64,000 bases of DNA from Dehalococcoidia bacterium (GCA_022827095.1 JAJDTP010000004.1:124001-188000); one strand, 5' to 3'. Shown: positions 52,886-61,202, counted from the first letter of the stretch. The notes: generated by a model from the sequence alone, not told the origin. Made by a program: numbers and translations.

Positions 52886-53305
52886 CTACAGGTGCAGTAC
52901 CACGTTGATAAACTGTTTGTTTTCCGGGTCAGCGGCGAGGGCCAGCCCGACGAGGGCGCTTTGGCCGATGACGATTTGCCCGCTGTCTTCGCCAAAGAGA
53001 ATTACCTGCCGGCCTGATTTGCCATTCAGCGTCACCTGGGGCCGAGCGCTGGATAGGTCAACCAGGGTGCCGCAGGGTAATCGGCAACGGCGCTTGCCTG
53101 TTGGCGCAATACCCAACGCTCGCAGGACGTCGGCGGGAACGATGGAGTATTGTACGCGCGTATCAACCACGCCAGTGATGGTTTGGCAGGCCTTCTCATC
53201 GTCGCTGTACAGCGTGATCGGAGCACCAAAGACCGCCGACGGGTCACCGCCGATAACAGATCCGGCCGCAATATCCAGCTTGACATTGAGCAGTGTCATC
53301 GACAC
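52886..53305 (-). CDS. Degenerate retropepsin-like protein
   Basis: This 139-residue protein aligns with the two retropepsins downstream: TGVVDTRVQYSIVPADVLRA, then RCRLPCGTLVDLSSARPQVT and QIVIGQSALVGLALAADPEN. The catalytic DTG is changed to DTR, while the rest of the fold is kept. It is probably inactive alone, but might pair with one of the DTG proteins as a regulatory or substrate-binding half. It starts 15 bp after the DUF1501 stop and ends 13 bp before copy 2. Confidence 0.8.
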   Translation of the reverse strand: MSMTLLNVKLDIAAGSVIGGDPSAVFGAPITLYSDDEKACQTITGVVDTRVQYSIVPADVLRALGIAPTGKRRCRLPCGTLVDLSSARPQVTLNGKSGRQVILFGEDSGQIVIGQSALVGLALAADPENKQFINVVLHL

Positions 53306-53320
53306 CGTATCATCCTCCCC

Positions 53321-54448
53321 TTACACGAACCCCGGCTGCTCGAAGCTGCCGCCCACCACAGGCTGCGCGTCCAGGCCGAGCCACTGCTCCACCAGCGTGC
53401 CGTAGACGCCGCGGAAGTCGGTGTTGAAGGCCAGGTCGCCTTCGACCAAGTCGGATTCGGCCAGGGACGGATACTCACTGTACATGCCGCCGCGCACCGG
53501 GTCGCCGATGGCGAAGGCCACGCCTCCGCTGCCGTGATCGGTGCCGCTGCCGTTGTCACGGACGCGGCGGCCGAACTCGGTGAAGACGAACATGAGCACG
53601 TTGTCGGCGGTGTCGTGCTCGCGCAGGTCGGCGTAGAAATCGCTGACCGCGCGGCTGAGGTCGGACAGCAGCTTGGGCTGGACGTCGGTCTCGCTGGCGT
53701 GGGTGTCGTAGCCGCCCTGCTGGGTGTAGAACACGCGGGTGCCCAGGTCGGCGGTCAGCACCTTGGCGATGCCCTGCAGGTTCCTGGCGATGCCGGTTTC
53801 CGCGTACTCGATGGTCGAGGTGTACATATCCGGCGCGGCCTTGAGGATGTCCGCGCCTTTCAGGGCGTCCAGGCCGGTCTGTCCGAGGTAGTCCATCGTT
53901 GCGCCGAGGCCCACGGTGGGCGAGTACATGCGGGCGAAGATGTCCAGGGCCTGCGACCGCTCCGGCTCGTTGACGATGCCCGTGAGCACGCCGTAGGTCT
54001 CCAGCACTGCAACGGAGGCTACCGGGACTCCGGTGAGCGCCATGGCGCGGGGCAGGCCGCGGCCGAAGTTGACGCCGGTAAGGACGTTCTCGGCATTGGG
54101 ATCGAGGTCGCGGATGACGCGACCCAGCCATCCCTCGGTGCCGACCTTTTCCGGCTCGCAGGTGTGCCAGATGTCCATGCTTCGGAAGTGCGAGCGGTTG
54201 GGTGTCGGATAGCCGATGCCGTTGATGACGGCGACCTTGCCGGCGTCATACAGGCTTTTGATCTCTGGTATCGCAGGATTAAAGCCGAATTGGTCGTCGA
54301 TATGGAGGACCTGATCGGCGGGGATGCCCACGGTGGGCCGGTTGTCGTGGTAGCGGCCGTCGGCGTAGGGAATGACCGTGTTCATGTAGTCGTTGCCGCC
54401 GGTCAGCTGGATGACGACGAGGATGGGGTCTTTGGTGGTGGAGGTCAT
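53321..54448 (-). CDS. DUF1501 domain-containing protein (second copy)
   Basis: This 375-residue protein is paralogous to the one at 9444-10571 and has the same length. Shared blocks include LVVIQLTGGNDYMNTVIPYA, NGIGYPTPNRSHFRSMDIWH, GGYDTHASETDVQPKLLSDL and FTEFGRRVRDNGSGTDHGSG. As with the first copy there is no Tat signal. The ATG at 54448 has GGAG upstream. It heads the operon with the retropepsin, SWIM and NYN genes. A decayed fragment of its 5' end lies at 55245-55555 beyond the Uma2 gene. Confidence 0.9.
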   Translation of the reverse strand: MTSTTKDPILVVIQLTGGNDYMNTVIPYADGRYHDNRPTVGIPADQVLHIDDQFGFNPAIPEIKSLYDAGKVAVINGIGYPTPNRSHFRSMDIWHTCEPEKVGTEGWLGRVIRDLDPNAENVLTGVNFGRGLPRAMALTGVPVASVAVLETYGVLTGIVNEPERSQALDIFARMYSPTVGLGATMDYLGQTGLDALKGADILKAAPDMYTSTIEYAETGIARNLQGIAKVLTADLGTRVFYTQQGGYDTHASETDVQPKLLSDLSRAVSDFYADLREHDTADNVLMFVFTEFGRRVRDNGSGTDHGSGGVAFAIGDPVRGGMYSEYPSLAESDLVEGDLAFNTDFRGVYGTLVEQWLGLDAQPVVGGSFEQPGFV

Positions 54449-54491
54449 GGCAGCGTGGCTCCGTGGGACGAATGTATGCAGGGTTGGTTGG

Positions 54492-54507
54492 TGGGCGTAG
54501 TTTAGCA
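54492..54507. repeat. Upstream sequence duplicated with the DUF1501 fragment, copy 1
   Basis: The 16-base sequence tgggcgtagtttagca lies upstream of the intact DUF1501 gene. It recurs at 55598-55613, upstream of the decayed copy, so the duplication included the promoter region. Confidence 0.8.
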
Positions 54508-54576
54508 CAGGGCACGCGCGAGGCAGGTGGTAAAATGGGCCGTCTCAGTGACTACGAGTGCATTCTGAGGTCTGCG

Positions 54577-55233
54577 ATGGCTACCGCACGCACTGGCTCA
54601 ATTCGTCGCTTCAGCGCCGCCGAAAGGGACGCAATGGTTGCGGCCGGCATCGTGACGGCCGAGGAACGCGAGGCTCTGGCAGCCGGCCGTCGGTTCACCG
54701 TGGATGAATACCTGTTGCTGGGCGCAGCCGGCATACTGGCCAAGGAAGAACGCATTGAATTGCTGGATGGAGAGATAATCCAGATGGCGCCCATCGGCAA
54801 CCGGCACCAGCATAGCGTCGACTGGCTGGCTCATCTGATGCACGAGGGCATCAGACGCCGAGCCATGGTACAAGTGCGGGGATCAATACAGCTGGACGGC
54901 TTCACGATGCCGGAGCCGGACATGACGGTCATCCGGCGCCGTTCCGTCAACGACCTCGCGCCGGTGCTGCCATCCGACGTGTATTTGCTGGTTGAGGTTG
55001 CCGACAGTTCCCTGGAGTTCGACCTGGGGGAGAAGTTGGCCCGGTACGCCGCCGCCGGTATTCCGGAAGTGTGGGTTGCCAACCTGCGCTCCGGAGAGTT
55101 GGTGGTCAACACCGAGCCGGAAGGGGCCGCCTATGCACACGTGCGCGTAATCCCGCTGGGCGGCACGGCAAGCCCGCAAGCGTTCCCGGACGTGGTCCTC
55201 GAGTTGGCCGATTTTATTCCTGCCGTTGGCTGA
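54577..55233 (+). CDS. Uma2-family PD-(D/E)XK nuclease-like protein
   Basis: This 218-residue protein belongs to the Uma2/DUF820 family. It reads RFTVDEYLLLGAAGILAKEE, ELLDGEIIQMAPIGNRHQHS, the catalytic-type PEPDMTVIRRRSVNDLAPV, DVYLLVEVADSSLEFDLGEK (Glu-x-Lys region) and YAAAGIPEVWVANLRSGELV. The nuclease fold and residues look intact, but the biological role is unknown. The ATG at 54577 is chosen with TGAGGT upstream; about 38 extra in-frame codons upstream look unrelated. It lies between the intact and decayed DUF1501 genes, on the opposite strand. Confidence 0.87.
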   Translation: MATARTGSIRRFSAAERDAMVAAGIVTAEEREALAAGRRFTVDEYLLLGAAGILAKEERIELLDGEIIQMAPIGNRHQHSVDWLAHLMHEGIRRRAMVQVRGSIQLDGFTMPEPDMTVIRRRSVNDLAPVLPSDVYLLVEVADSSLEFDLGEKLARYAAAGIPEVWVANLRSGELVVNTEPEGAAYAHVRVIPLGGTASPQAFPDVVLELADFIPAVG

Positions 55234-55244
55234 TGCGTTACGTT

Positions 55245-55555
55245 CACATTCTTTTCCGGCTTGCAGGTGTGCCAGATGTCCATGCTGCGGAAGGAAGTGG
55301 GAGCGTTGGGCGTGGGGTACCGATTCCTTAGATGACGACCACCTTGCCAGCTTCGTGCAGCGTATTGCATTCGGGCAATGCCGAATTGAACGTGAAATGG
55401 TCGTCAAAGGGCAACACCTGCTCGGCGAAGATGTCCACGGTAGGCCGGTTGTCGTGGTAGCGGACGTCAGCGTAGGTAATGACGGTGTTCATATAGTCAT
55501 TGTCGCCGGTCAGCTGGATGACGACGAGGATCGGGTCTTCGGTGGTGGAGGTCAT
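55245..55555 (-). pseudogene. Decayed 5' fragment of a DUF1501 gene
   Basis: From 55555 it reads MTSTTEDPILVVIQLTGDND, YMNTVITYAD, then HEAGKVVVI and a stop where the parent has GKVAVINGIGY. After the stop, frame-shifted sequence still encodes FRSMDIWHTCKPEK, matching FRSMDIWHTCEPEK of the intact copy. Homology ends about 12 bp from the Uma2 stop. Roughly the first 110 codons of the parent gene are represented. Confidence 0.9.
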
Positions 55556-55846
55556 GGCAGAGTGGCACCGCAGGACTCAAATTTGCAGTGTGGTTGATGG
55601 GCGTAGTTTAGCAACGTTGGGGGTGTCGTTTCGGTCGCATCTTATAGTATCGCGAAGTAACCCTTCTTTCTGGTTCGGAGATCAGGACCTGTTATACCCA
55701 AGTACAACTCTGTTTCCAGACAGGCCCAGCCATTCAGATAGCAGATAGACTATCTTTCACGAATGAATCATCTTCGCCATTCTTCGCATACACAACCGCT
55801 AGGGGACTTTAATATGAGGTAGATATGCGCAAACAAGGCCGGTACG
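55556..55846. other. Intergenic region, AT-rich towards the right
   Basis: This ~291-bp stretch first contains the duplicated DUF1501 upstream sequence (55598-55613), then changes to AT-richer sequence that continues into the next gene. No gene was recognised. Confidence 0.5.
55598..55613. repeat. Upstream sequence duplicated with the DUF1501 fragment, copy 2
   Basis: Identical 16 bases to 54492-54507, upstream of the decayed DUF1501 copy. Confidence 0.8.
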
Positions 55847-57271
55847 TTACAATGATCTGTTATTCCGGTTGTGGTAATGGTTCCAGAATGTCTCTGTAAG
55901 TAAACGATTATTCGTTTGCAGCCGAACTACCGAGCCAGTTACCTCTTCTTTGAGTTGAATATATCCTTCTCTTGTCGGATGTCTCTCAAGCCGATATTGC
56001 ATCTGGTTTTCGAATAAACGATAAATCAACGTTATGACTTCATCGACTTTGTCAGTAACAATTGCCCCCACAGCAACGCCAGTCTCAAATTCTATCAGCC
56101 TGCTCAACGGATGAACATCGCGATAAAATCGGCTTTTCTGTGTTTGATCACAATAGAAAATGACAGGCTTGCCAAGTGTAAGTGCCATAGCCGCCTCAGC
56201 ATCTTTACCGTAGCTTTCTCTTTCTCCGGCGCAGTAGACAAGTATTTTCGCACATTTAACCATCAAACACTCGATCAAACCTTTGTCTTGATGGCCTTCG
56301 GCTGCACTCAACGTGGGATCGAAATACCGCAGGTTTAAATGTGATAACCTGTCGTTGCCAAACACTTGCGAGCACAAGTTGGCCATCTCACGGAAATTTT
56401 GCCGCGTCCTCATGCTAGTTGCGACATAAACGTCTAAATCATTCACCATGGAAAGATAATAATCAGTGTTACTCAGTGCAGCCTCCCGAGTAGCGAAAAA
56501 TGTGTTCAGAACTGCGCCAAATTTGGTAGCGAAATCCTGGTCAGATGTAATTGTGTCCTCTAGGACGTCATTCATCGAGAACTCGAATTCGCCTTGTCTA
56601 TCAGAATAGTCGCTATCCAGAGATTCGGTTATCAACTGACGGAACGTGATGTTGCCTCCACCCTGGCGAATGTGGCGTTGATACGCTTGTTCAAGCGCGA
56701 CCCGGATTTCGCTTTCAGAATCTGAGCTGTCGCCAAAAGATTTACAAGCCATTTCAGAAATGAGATATCGGTCGTCTTGGGGGACCGCATGCAAAGGCAA
56801 GACGCTACCGCGGGACTTAATGGCGTCGGTGCGAAACCGCTTCTCTCTGAAGAAATCGCATAGTTCGTCTCTTGTCAGCGTACGAAGCGTACGAAAGGCT
56901 GTCCGAACGTTGCCGAAGTACAAAAGGCCGTCGGTGTACAACCGATACAATCCCCACTCCAGATGGGGTAGTGAAGTGATTCCGTCTGTATTGCCGATAA
57001 CTTCTCTGTTGAAGTTAGGCAAATCGCGAATCGTGTACGGATGATTCGGCGGAACTTCAAGCCAATAATATCGAAAAAAACCCTCGGACACTGGAGCTTC
57101 GCGTCCGAAAACTAGCAACTGATTGAGTTGTGCGTGGCTCAAATGGTCATCATGGAGCCGATCCAGTCGATCAAACACCTTTTTGTCCGTGTTGTCCGTA
57201 AGCCAACTGCCAATTCCTCCGCCGGCAACGTGGAAAATCTTGAATTGTTCCAAAATCGCTGATTTTGACAT
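55847..57271 (-). CDS. Unknown protein with NDT/SLOG-like C-terminal domain
   Basis: This 474-residue protein has no family I can name as a whole. Residues ~1-275 are mixed helix and strand without a known motif. Residues ~280-410 look like a nucleoside 2-deoxyribosyltransferase/SLOG-type domain: DLDVYVATSMRTRQNFREMA, KGLIECLMVKCAKILVYCAG and GKDAEAAMALTLGKPVIFY. The Glu in DAEAA sits where deoxyribosyltransferases have their nucleophile. Such folds, related to TIR, often act on nucleotides or NAD in defence systems; that is an inference. The gene is clearly AT-richer than its neighbours and was probably acquired. Confidence 0.75.
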   Translation of the reverse strand: MSKSAILEQFKIFHVAGGGIGSWLTDNTDKKVFDRLDRLHDDHLSHAQLNQLLVFGREAPVSEGFFRYYWLEVPPNHPYTIRDLPNFNREVIGNTDGITSLPHLEWGLYRLYTDGLLYFGNVRTAFRTLRTLTRDELCDFFREKRFRTDAIKSRGSVLPLHAVPQDDRYLISEMACKSFGDSSDSESEIRVALEQAYQRHIRQGGGNITFRQLITESLDSDYSDRQGEFEFSMNDVLEDTITSDQDFATKFGAVLNTFFATREAALSNTDYYLSMVNDLDVYVATSMRTRQNFREMANLCSQVFGNDRLSHLNLRYFDPTLSAAEGHQDKGLIECLMVKCAKILVYCAGERESYGKDAEAAMALTLGKPVIFYCDQTQKSRFYRDVHPLSRLIEFETGVAVGAIVTDKVDEVITLIYRLFENQMQYRLERHPTREGYIQLKEEVTGSVVRLQTNNRLLTETFWNHYHNRNNRSL

Positions 57272-57452
57272 GGGGGACTCCAGTTCGTCGACACACGCCC
57301 GAATAGTCTCAAAAAGGTAGCATATCGGGTCTGCAATCGCAAACGACGCTTGACGGTTCGCGAAATTGTCGGCAACCTGTTCATGATTGGAATCCCCTAA
57401 GGTATCGTGTTAGACAGGTACATGACATGTGTTCGATGAAATGACTGGACGT

Positions 57453-58049
57453 ATGCACTCCAACACACCCATTATCGTGGTCGGCCTGGGGAACCCCGGG
57501 GCGCGGTATCGGGATACGCGGCACAACGTGGGGTTTGGGTGCGTGGACCTGCTGGCGGAGCGGTGGGGGATTGCCGTCAAGGACCGGCGGCGGACCACGG
57601 TGCTGGGGCAGGGCTACCGCGAGGGCCAGGCGGTGGTGCTCGCCAAGCCCCGCACCTTCATGAACCTGTCCGGCGAGTCGGTGGGGTACCTGCTGGCGCG
57701 CTTCGGCGGGAAGCCGGCCGATCTGGTTATCGTGTACGACGAGATGGCGCTGCCCCTGGGACGCATCCGCCTGCGGGCGCGGGGTTCCGACGCGGGGCAC
57801 AACGGCATCAAGGACATCATCCGGACGGTTCGCACCATCGATTTCCCCCGGCTGCGCATCGGCATCGGCGGGCCGGGAATGTCGGGCAGCGTGGACCACG
57901 TGCTGGGCCGTTTCTCGGATGAGGAGCAACCGGCGGTGAAAGCGTCCATCGCGCGGGCCGCCGAGGCTGTGGAGTGTTTGCTGGTCGATGGGATCAACAT
58001 CGCTATGAACCGTTACAACACGGATCCGCAGGCCGAGCCGTCAGCGTAA
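57453..58049 (+). CDS. pth: Peptidyl-tRNA hydrolase
   Basis: This 198-residue enzyme recycles stalled peptidyl-tRNA. It reads IIVVGLGNPGARYRDTRHNV (catalytic His in RHNVGF), KPRTFMNLSGESVGYLLARF, VIVYDEMALPLGRIRLRARG and GSDAGHNGIKDII, all standard Pth blocks. ATG codons at 57441 and 57453 and a GTG at 57429 are in frame; none has a good ribosome site, and 57453 was taken because it begins just before the conserved strand. The gene is divergent from the AT-rich unknown gene. Confidence 0.93.
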   Translation: MHSNTPIIVVGLGNPGARYRDTRHNVGFGCVDLLAERWGIAVKDRRRTTVLGQGYREGQAVVLAKPRTFMNLSGESVGYLLARFGGKPADLVIVYDEMALPLGRIRLRARGSDAGHNGIKDIIRTVRTIDFPRLRIGIGGPGMSGSVDHVLGRFSDEEQPAVKASIARAAEAVECLLVDGINIAMNRYNTDPQAEPSA

Positions 58050-58113
58050 ATCAGCTACGGGTTCGGGAAAGTGTCAGGAACAGGCAACCAGCATCCACCC
58101 ACCAGGGCTCGTG

Positions 58114-58238
58114 CGTACTCTGTTTGTCATCGCGAGGAGCACAGCGACGTAGCGATCTCGTTCGCGTGGCGGCGTTCCTTGCCCCCACGAGATTGCCGCG
58201 CTTCGCTCACAATGACAATTCCAGCGAAACTGGGTACG
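58114..58238. repeat. Palindromic MITE-like element, copy 15 (type B ends)
   Basis: The outer ends cgtactctgttt (58114-58125) and aaactgggtacg (58227-58238) pair imperfectly. The core gtcatcgcgaggagcacagcg ... cttcgctcacaatgac lies inside. Confidence 0.8.
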
Positions 58239-58264
58239 CGCGAGCCTGCCAGGAGCGCGCCGTG

Positions 58265-60370
58265 ATGGGCATAACGCGATTGATTACAGGCGCGGCGTTG
58301 GCCGCGTTTTTACTGATCGGCACGGCCTGCGACTCGGGCGTTCCGGCGCCGGCGACCCTTGGCTCCGAGCGCGCGTCCGGCGGGCCTTCCCGTCTGTCGG
58401 CGCCGGAAACGCGCCAGGTCGAACCTCCGACACCGACCGCCGCCGTGGTTTCCAGCGTCAGCAGCGCCGGGGATCCGCCAGGGGCGATAACACCGGCGGC
58501 AGTTGTCCAACCACCCATACCGCAAGACGTGATGGTCGCCGCCGATTTCCCGGTTCCGCCGGATCGCGACCTGCCGGAGTTGGCTCGGCAGCTCCGCTGG
58601 AATGGCGTGGAACCCCACCCGCCGCCGGCGCGCTTCGCAGACGGGCTTCCTGAAGTCGGGCACACGACGAACTTCTGGACGCTGGACTATCCCCGCAGCC
58701 GGATGGTAAGCAAGGAATACGTACTGGCCGCAGTGTCCGAGCACGCCTATTGGTGGATCGAACAGGCATTGACGGTGGATGACGCTGACCTCCAACGGTC
58801 GGTCGCCGACGTGGAGGAACAGATCTACCCACGGGTTACGGCAGCCTTTGGCGCGGCGCCGGGCTGGGCCGCAGACCCGCAGCGGGGGCACATCATCAAC
58901 GGAAGGATACCGGGCGTTGGCGGGTACGTGTCGGGCGCGGACCCCTATCCGGCTTCGGTGCAGCCATACAGCAACGGCGTGCCGGCCATCTACATCAACG
59001 CGCGGGAAATCCCCCTGGGAAGCCCGGAGTACCTGACCGTTCTGGCCCACGAGCTCCAGCACGCCATCCACTGGTACGCGGACCCAGCGGAGGCGACCTG
59101 GCTCAACGAGGGGTTGTCGGAGCTGGCCGTCACCGAGGCGGGGTATGCGCCGGGCAGCATGGGGTACTACCTGCGGCGGCCGAATGCGTCATTGGTCAAT
59201 TGGCCGAAGGATCTGGACGGCGATATCGGCCTGAATTACGGGGCGGCGGCGTTGTTTGCCCACTACCTGCGGGAGCGTTATGTCCCCGAGGGCGGGTTGC
59301 ATGACCTCCTGGCCGGGCCGGACAACGGCATCGCCGCCGTGGACGCTTTTCTGGCGGAGCGCGGGGCCGAAACCGCCGCCGGCGAACCCGCCAGCTTCCA
59401 CTCCGTGTTCGCGGACTGGATGGTGGCCAACCTGCTGGACGACGCTGGGGGTCCATTCGGATACGAGGGCCGGGACGTCGAGGCCGACATCACCCGGGCG
59501 GAGCGCATGGGCGGTGACGGCACCAAAGTGTCGCTCCCCCAGTACGGCATCGACTACATCGAAGTGAAGGATGCCGAGGGCTACGTCACAGTGCTCTTCG
59601 AAGGCGACGGGGTAACCCAATTGCTGCCCACGGAGGTGCCCGAAGGCGGGTGCTGGTGGAGCAACCGCGGCGACGACACGTCATCCACGCTGACGCGCAA
59701 GTTGGCGGTGCCGGCGGCAGGGTCGACCGGCGAAGAACCGGCGCTGACGTTCGATCTCTGGTACGACATCGAGGAAGATTGGGACTACCTGTACGTTCAG
59801 ATATCCACCGATGACGGACTGAGCTGGGACGTGCTGCCGGCCAAGGGCACGACCGACGCCAACCCCATGGGCAATAGCTACGGCCACGGCTACACGGGAG
59901 CCGGCGGCTGGCAGCAGGTGACGCTCCCGCTGACGGACTACGCCGGCCAGGACACGCTGGTGCGGTTCCACTACGTCACCGACGACGCCATTCACGGCAT
60001 CGGGGCCTGCGTGCGCGACATGGCGTTTTCATGGGACACCGGCGCGCCGGATGGCAAGGACTGGCGGGCGGACGGGTTCGTTCCGGTCAACAATCGGGTG
60101 CGGCAGGACTGGATCGTATGGGTTATCGAGGAAAGCGCGGAGCCGTCGGCGACGAGGATGAAACTGGAGTGGGACGCCGACAGCCAGCAGTACGTCGGCC
60201 ATGTCGTCCATTCTCCGGTGGCCGACGGCGGGCGATTGGTCGTGGTGGTATCCCCCGTGGCGCCGGCCACCATGGAGCGGGCCCGGTACCGGGTCTGGAG
60301 CCGGGACGGGCGGATCAGGGACGGGGAGGAAGGTGTTCCGGGTCCGCCGAGCCAGCAAGGACCTGGGTGA
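58265..60370 (+). CDS. Secreted lipoprotein metallopeptidase (HExxH)
   Basis: This 701-residue protein has a lipoprotein signal (MGITRLITGAALAAFLLIGT then AC, lipobox Cys at residue 22) and a Pro/Ala-rich linker. The peptidase domain has the zinc motif LAHELQHAIHW (HExxH) with a downstream Glu in WLNEGLSELAVTE, as in gluzincin/MA-clan peptidases. The C-terminal half has a beta-sandwich like that of immune inhibitor A peptidases: LTFDLWYDIEEDWDYLYVQI and GGWQQVTLPLTDYAGQDTLV. It would act outside the cell. ATG 58265 has GGAG upstream; GTG 58262 is possible. The last 56 bp overlap the convergent CHC2 gene. Confidence 0.85.
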   Translation: MGITRLITGAALAAFLLIGTACDSGVPAPATLGSERASGGPSRLSAPETRQVEPPTPTAAVVSSVSSAGDPPGAITPAAVVQPPIPQDVMVAADFPVPPDRDLPELARQLRWNGVEPHPPPARFADGLPEVGHTTNFWTLDYPRSRMVSKEYVLAAVSEHAYWWIEQALTVDDADLQRSVADVEEQIYPRVTAAFGAAPGWAADPQRGHIINGRIPGVGGYVSGADPYPASVQPYSNGVPAIYINAREIPLGSPEYLTVLAHELQHAIHWYADPAEATWLNEGLSELAVTEAGYAPGSMGYYLRRPNASLVNWPKDLDGDIGLNYGAAALFAHYLRERYVPEGGLHDLLAGPDNGIAAVDAFLAERGAETAAGEPASFHSVFADWMVANLLDDAGGPFGYEGRDVEADITRAERMGGDGTKVSLPQYGIDYIEVKDAEGYVTVLFEGDGVTQLLPTEVPEGGCWWSNRGDDTSSTLTRKLAVPAAGSTGEEPALTFDLWYDIEEDWDYLYVQISTDDGLSWDVLPAKGTTDANPMGNSYGHGYTGAGGWQQVTLPLTDYAGQDTLVRFHYVTDDAIHGIGACVRDMAFSWDTGAPDGKDWRADGFVPVNNRVRQDWIVWVIEESAEPSATRMKLEWDADSQQYVGHVVHSPVADGGRLVVVVSPVAPATMERARYRVWSRDGRIRDGEEGVPGPPSQQGPG

Positions 60371-60929
60371 GCAGGCACTCGGCGAATTCGTGCAGGCCGC
60401 CGGATTGGTCGCATCCGAAGCAGCGCCAGGTCACCTTGGGCAGCGAAATCTGCAGCGATGCGGGTTCGGCGCAGAAGGGACAGGCGCCTGACAACTGCCG
60501 GCGTTGGCGAGTTGTGCCGCCCGGTTGCGACAGGGATGTGAACGCCCCGACCAATTGCAGCAGGCGTCCGCGGCGCACCGGCCCGGTTGGGTCGTCTCCC
60601 ATGCCCCGGCAGTCCCGCCGGCGCAATTCGGCGAGCAGGGCAGGCGCGATGGCCGGCAATTGCTCCCGGATACGCCGGTCGACTTTCCACGGACCAGGCC
60701 CCAAGCCGGCGGCCCGTGCGGACACGACGACCAGGGTGTACAGCCCCGCGCTGCTCAGGGCCAGCAGGCCGGAGGCCAGGTCACCGTTGGACACTGCCCA
60801 AAGGTGAACCACGAACTGGTCCAGGATGTCGTCCGTGTACTCCGGAAACGGCGTCGCCGGCCATTCCGTTGACTCTGCATCCTCGCCGGTGAGAAACAGA
60901 TAACTGTCCGTCGGAAACGAACTGGTCAC
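60315..60929 (-). CDS. CHC2-type zinc-finger protein
   Basis: This 204-residue protein carries near its C-terminus a DnaG-like CHC2 zinc finger: GACPFCAEPASLQISLPKVT followed by WRCFGCDQSGGLHEFAECLL. Bacterial primases have this motif at the N-terminus, where it reads DNA templates; here it is C-terminal and no TOPRIM domain is present. Residues ~1-140 are helical without a motif I know. GTG at 60929 is chosen because GGAGG stands about ten bases upstream; an extension to 60980 is possible. The 3' end overlaps the peptidase gene by 56 bp. Confidence 0.7.
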   Translation of the reverse strand: MTSSFPTDSYLFLTGEDAESTEWPATPFPEYTDDILDQFVVHLWAVSNGDLASGLLALSSAGLYTLVVVSARAAGLGPGPWKVDRRIREQLPAIAPALLAELRRRDCRGMGDDPTGPVRRGRLLQLVGAFTSLSQPGGTTRQRRQLSGACPFCAEPASLQISLPKVTWRCFGCDQSGGLHEFAECLLTQVLAGSADPEHLPPRP

Positions 60930-61043
60930 AATGAAGGAGACCTCCGGTGATGGCTGACTCCACGATATGGAATCACGCACCGGAGGCGCAACGGGCCGAT
61001 GTCAGGAAAATCTTTCCGACGGGAGTTCCGGTCGGTTGCAGAT

Positions 61044-61191
61044 GTAACGATTCAGACTTGCGGAGAATGTGTCATTGCGAGCGCAGCGCGGCAATCTCGT
61101 TGGCGTAGGAGAGTCCTCTGGGGCAGAGGTTGCTGCGACGGCATCGAGATCGCCGCGTCTCTGCGCTCCTCGCGATAACAAAGCGGGTACG
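61044..61191. repeat. Palindromic MITE-like element, copy 16 (hybrid ends)
   Basis: The left end gtaacgattca (61044-61054) is type A-like, while the right end aaagcgggtacg (61180-61191) is type B-like. The core gtcattgcgagcgcagcg ... ctgcgctcctcgcgataac lies between. Confidence 0.78.
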
Positions 61192-61202
61192 CGTCAGAGC
61201 GT

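Noticed and set aside
53150-54505. Long plus-strand open frame opposite the second DUF1501 gene
   Set aside because: Composition is Val/Gly/His-rich without motifs; the opposite strand encodes a clear DUF1501 protein.
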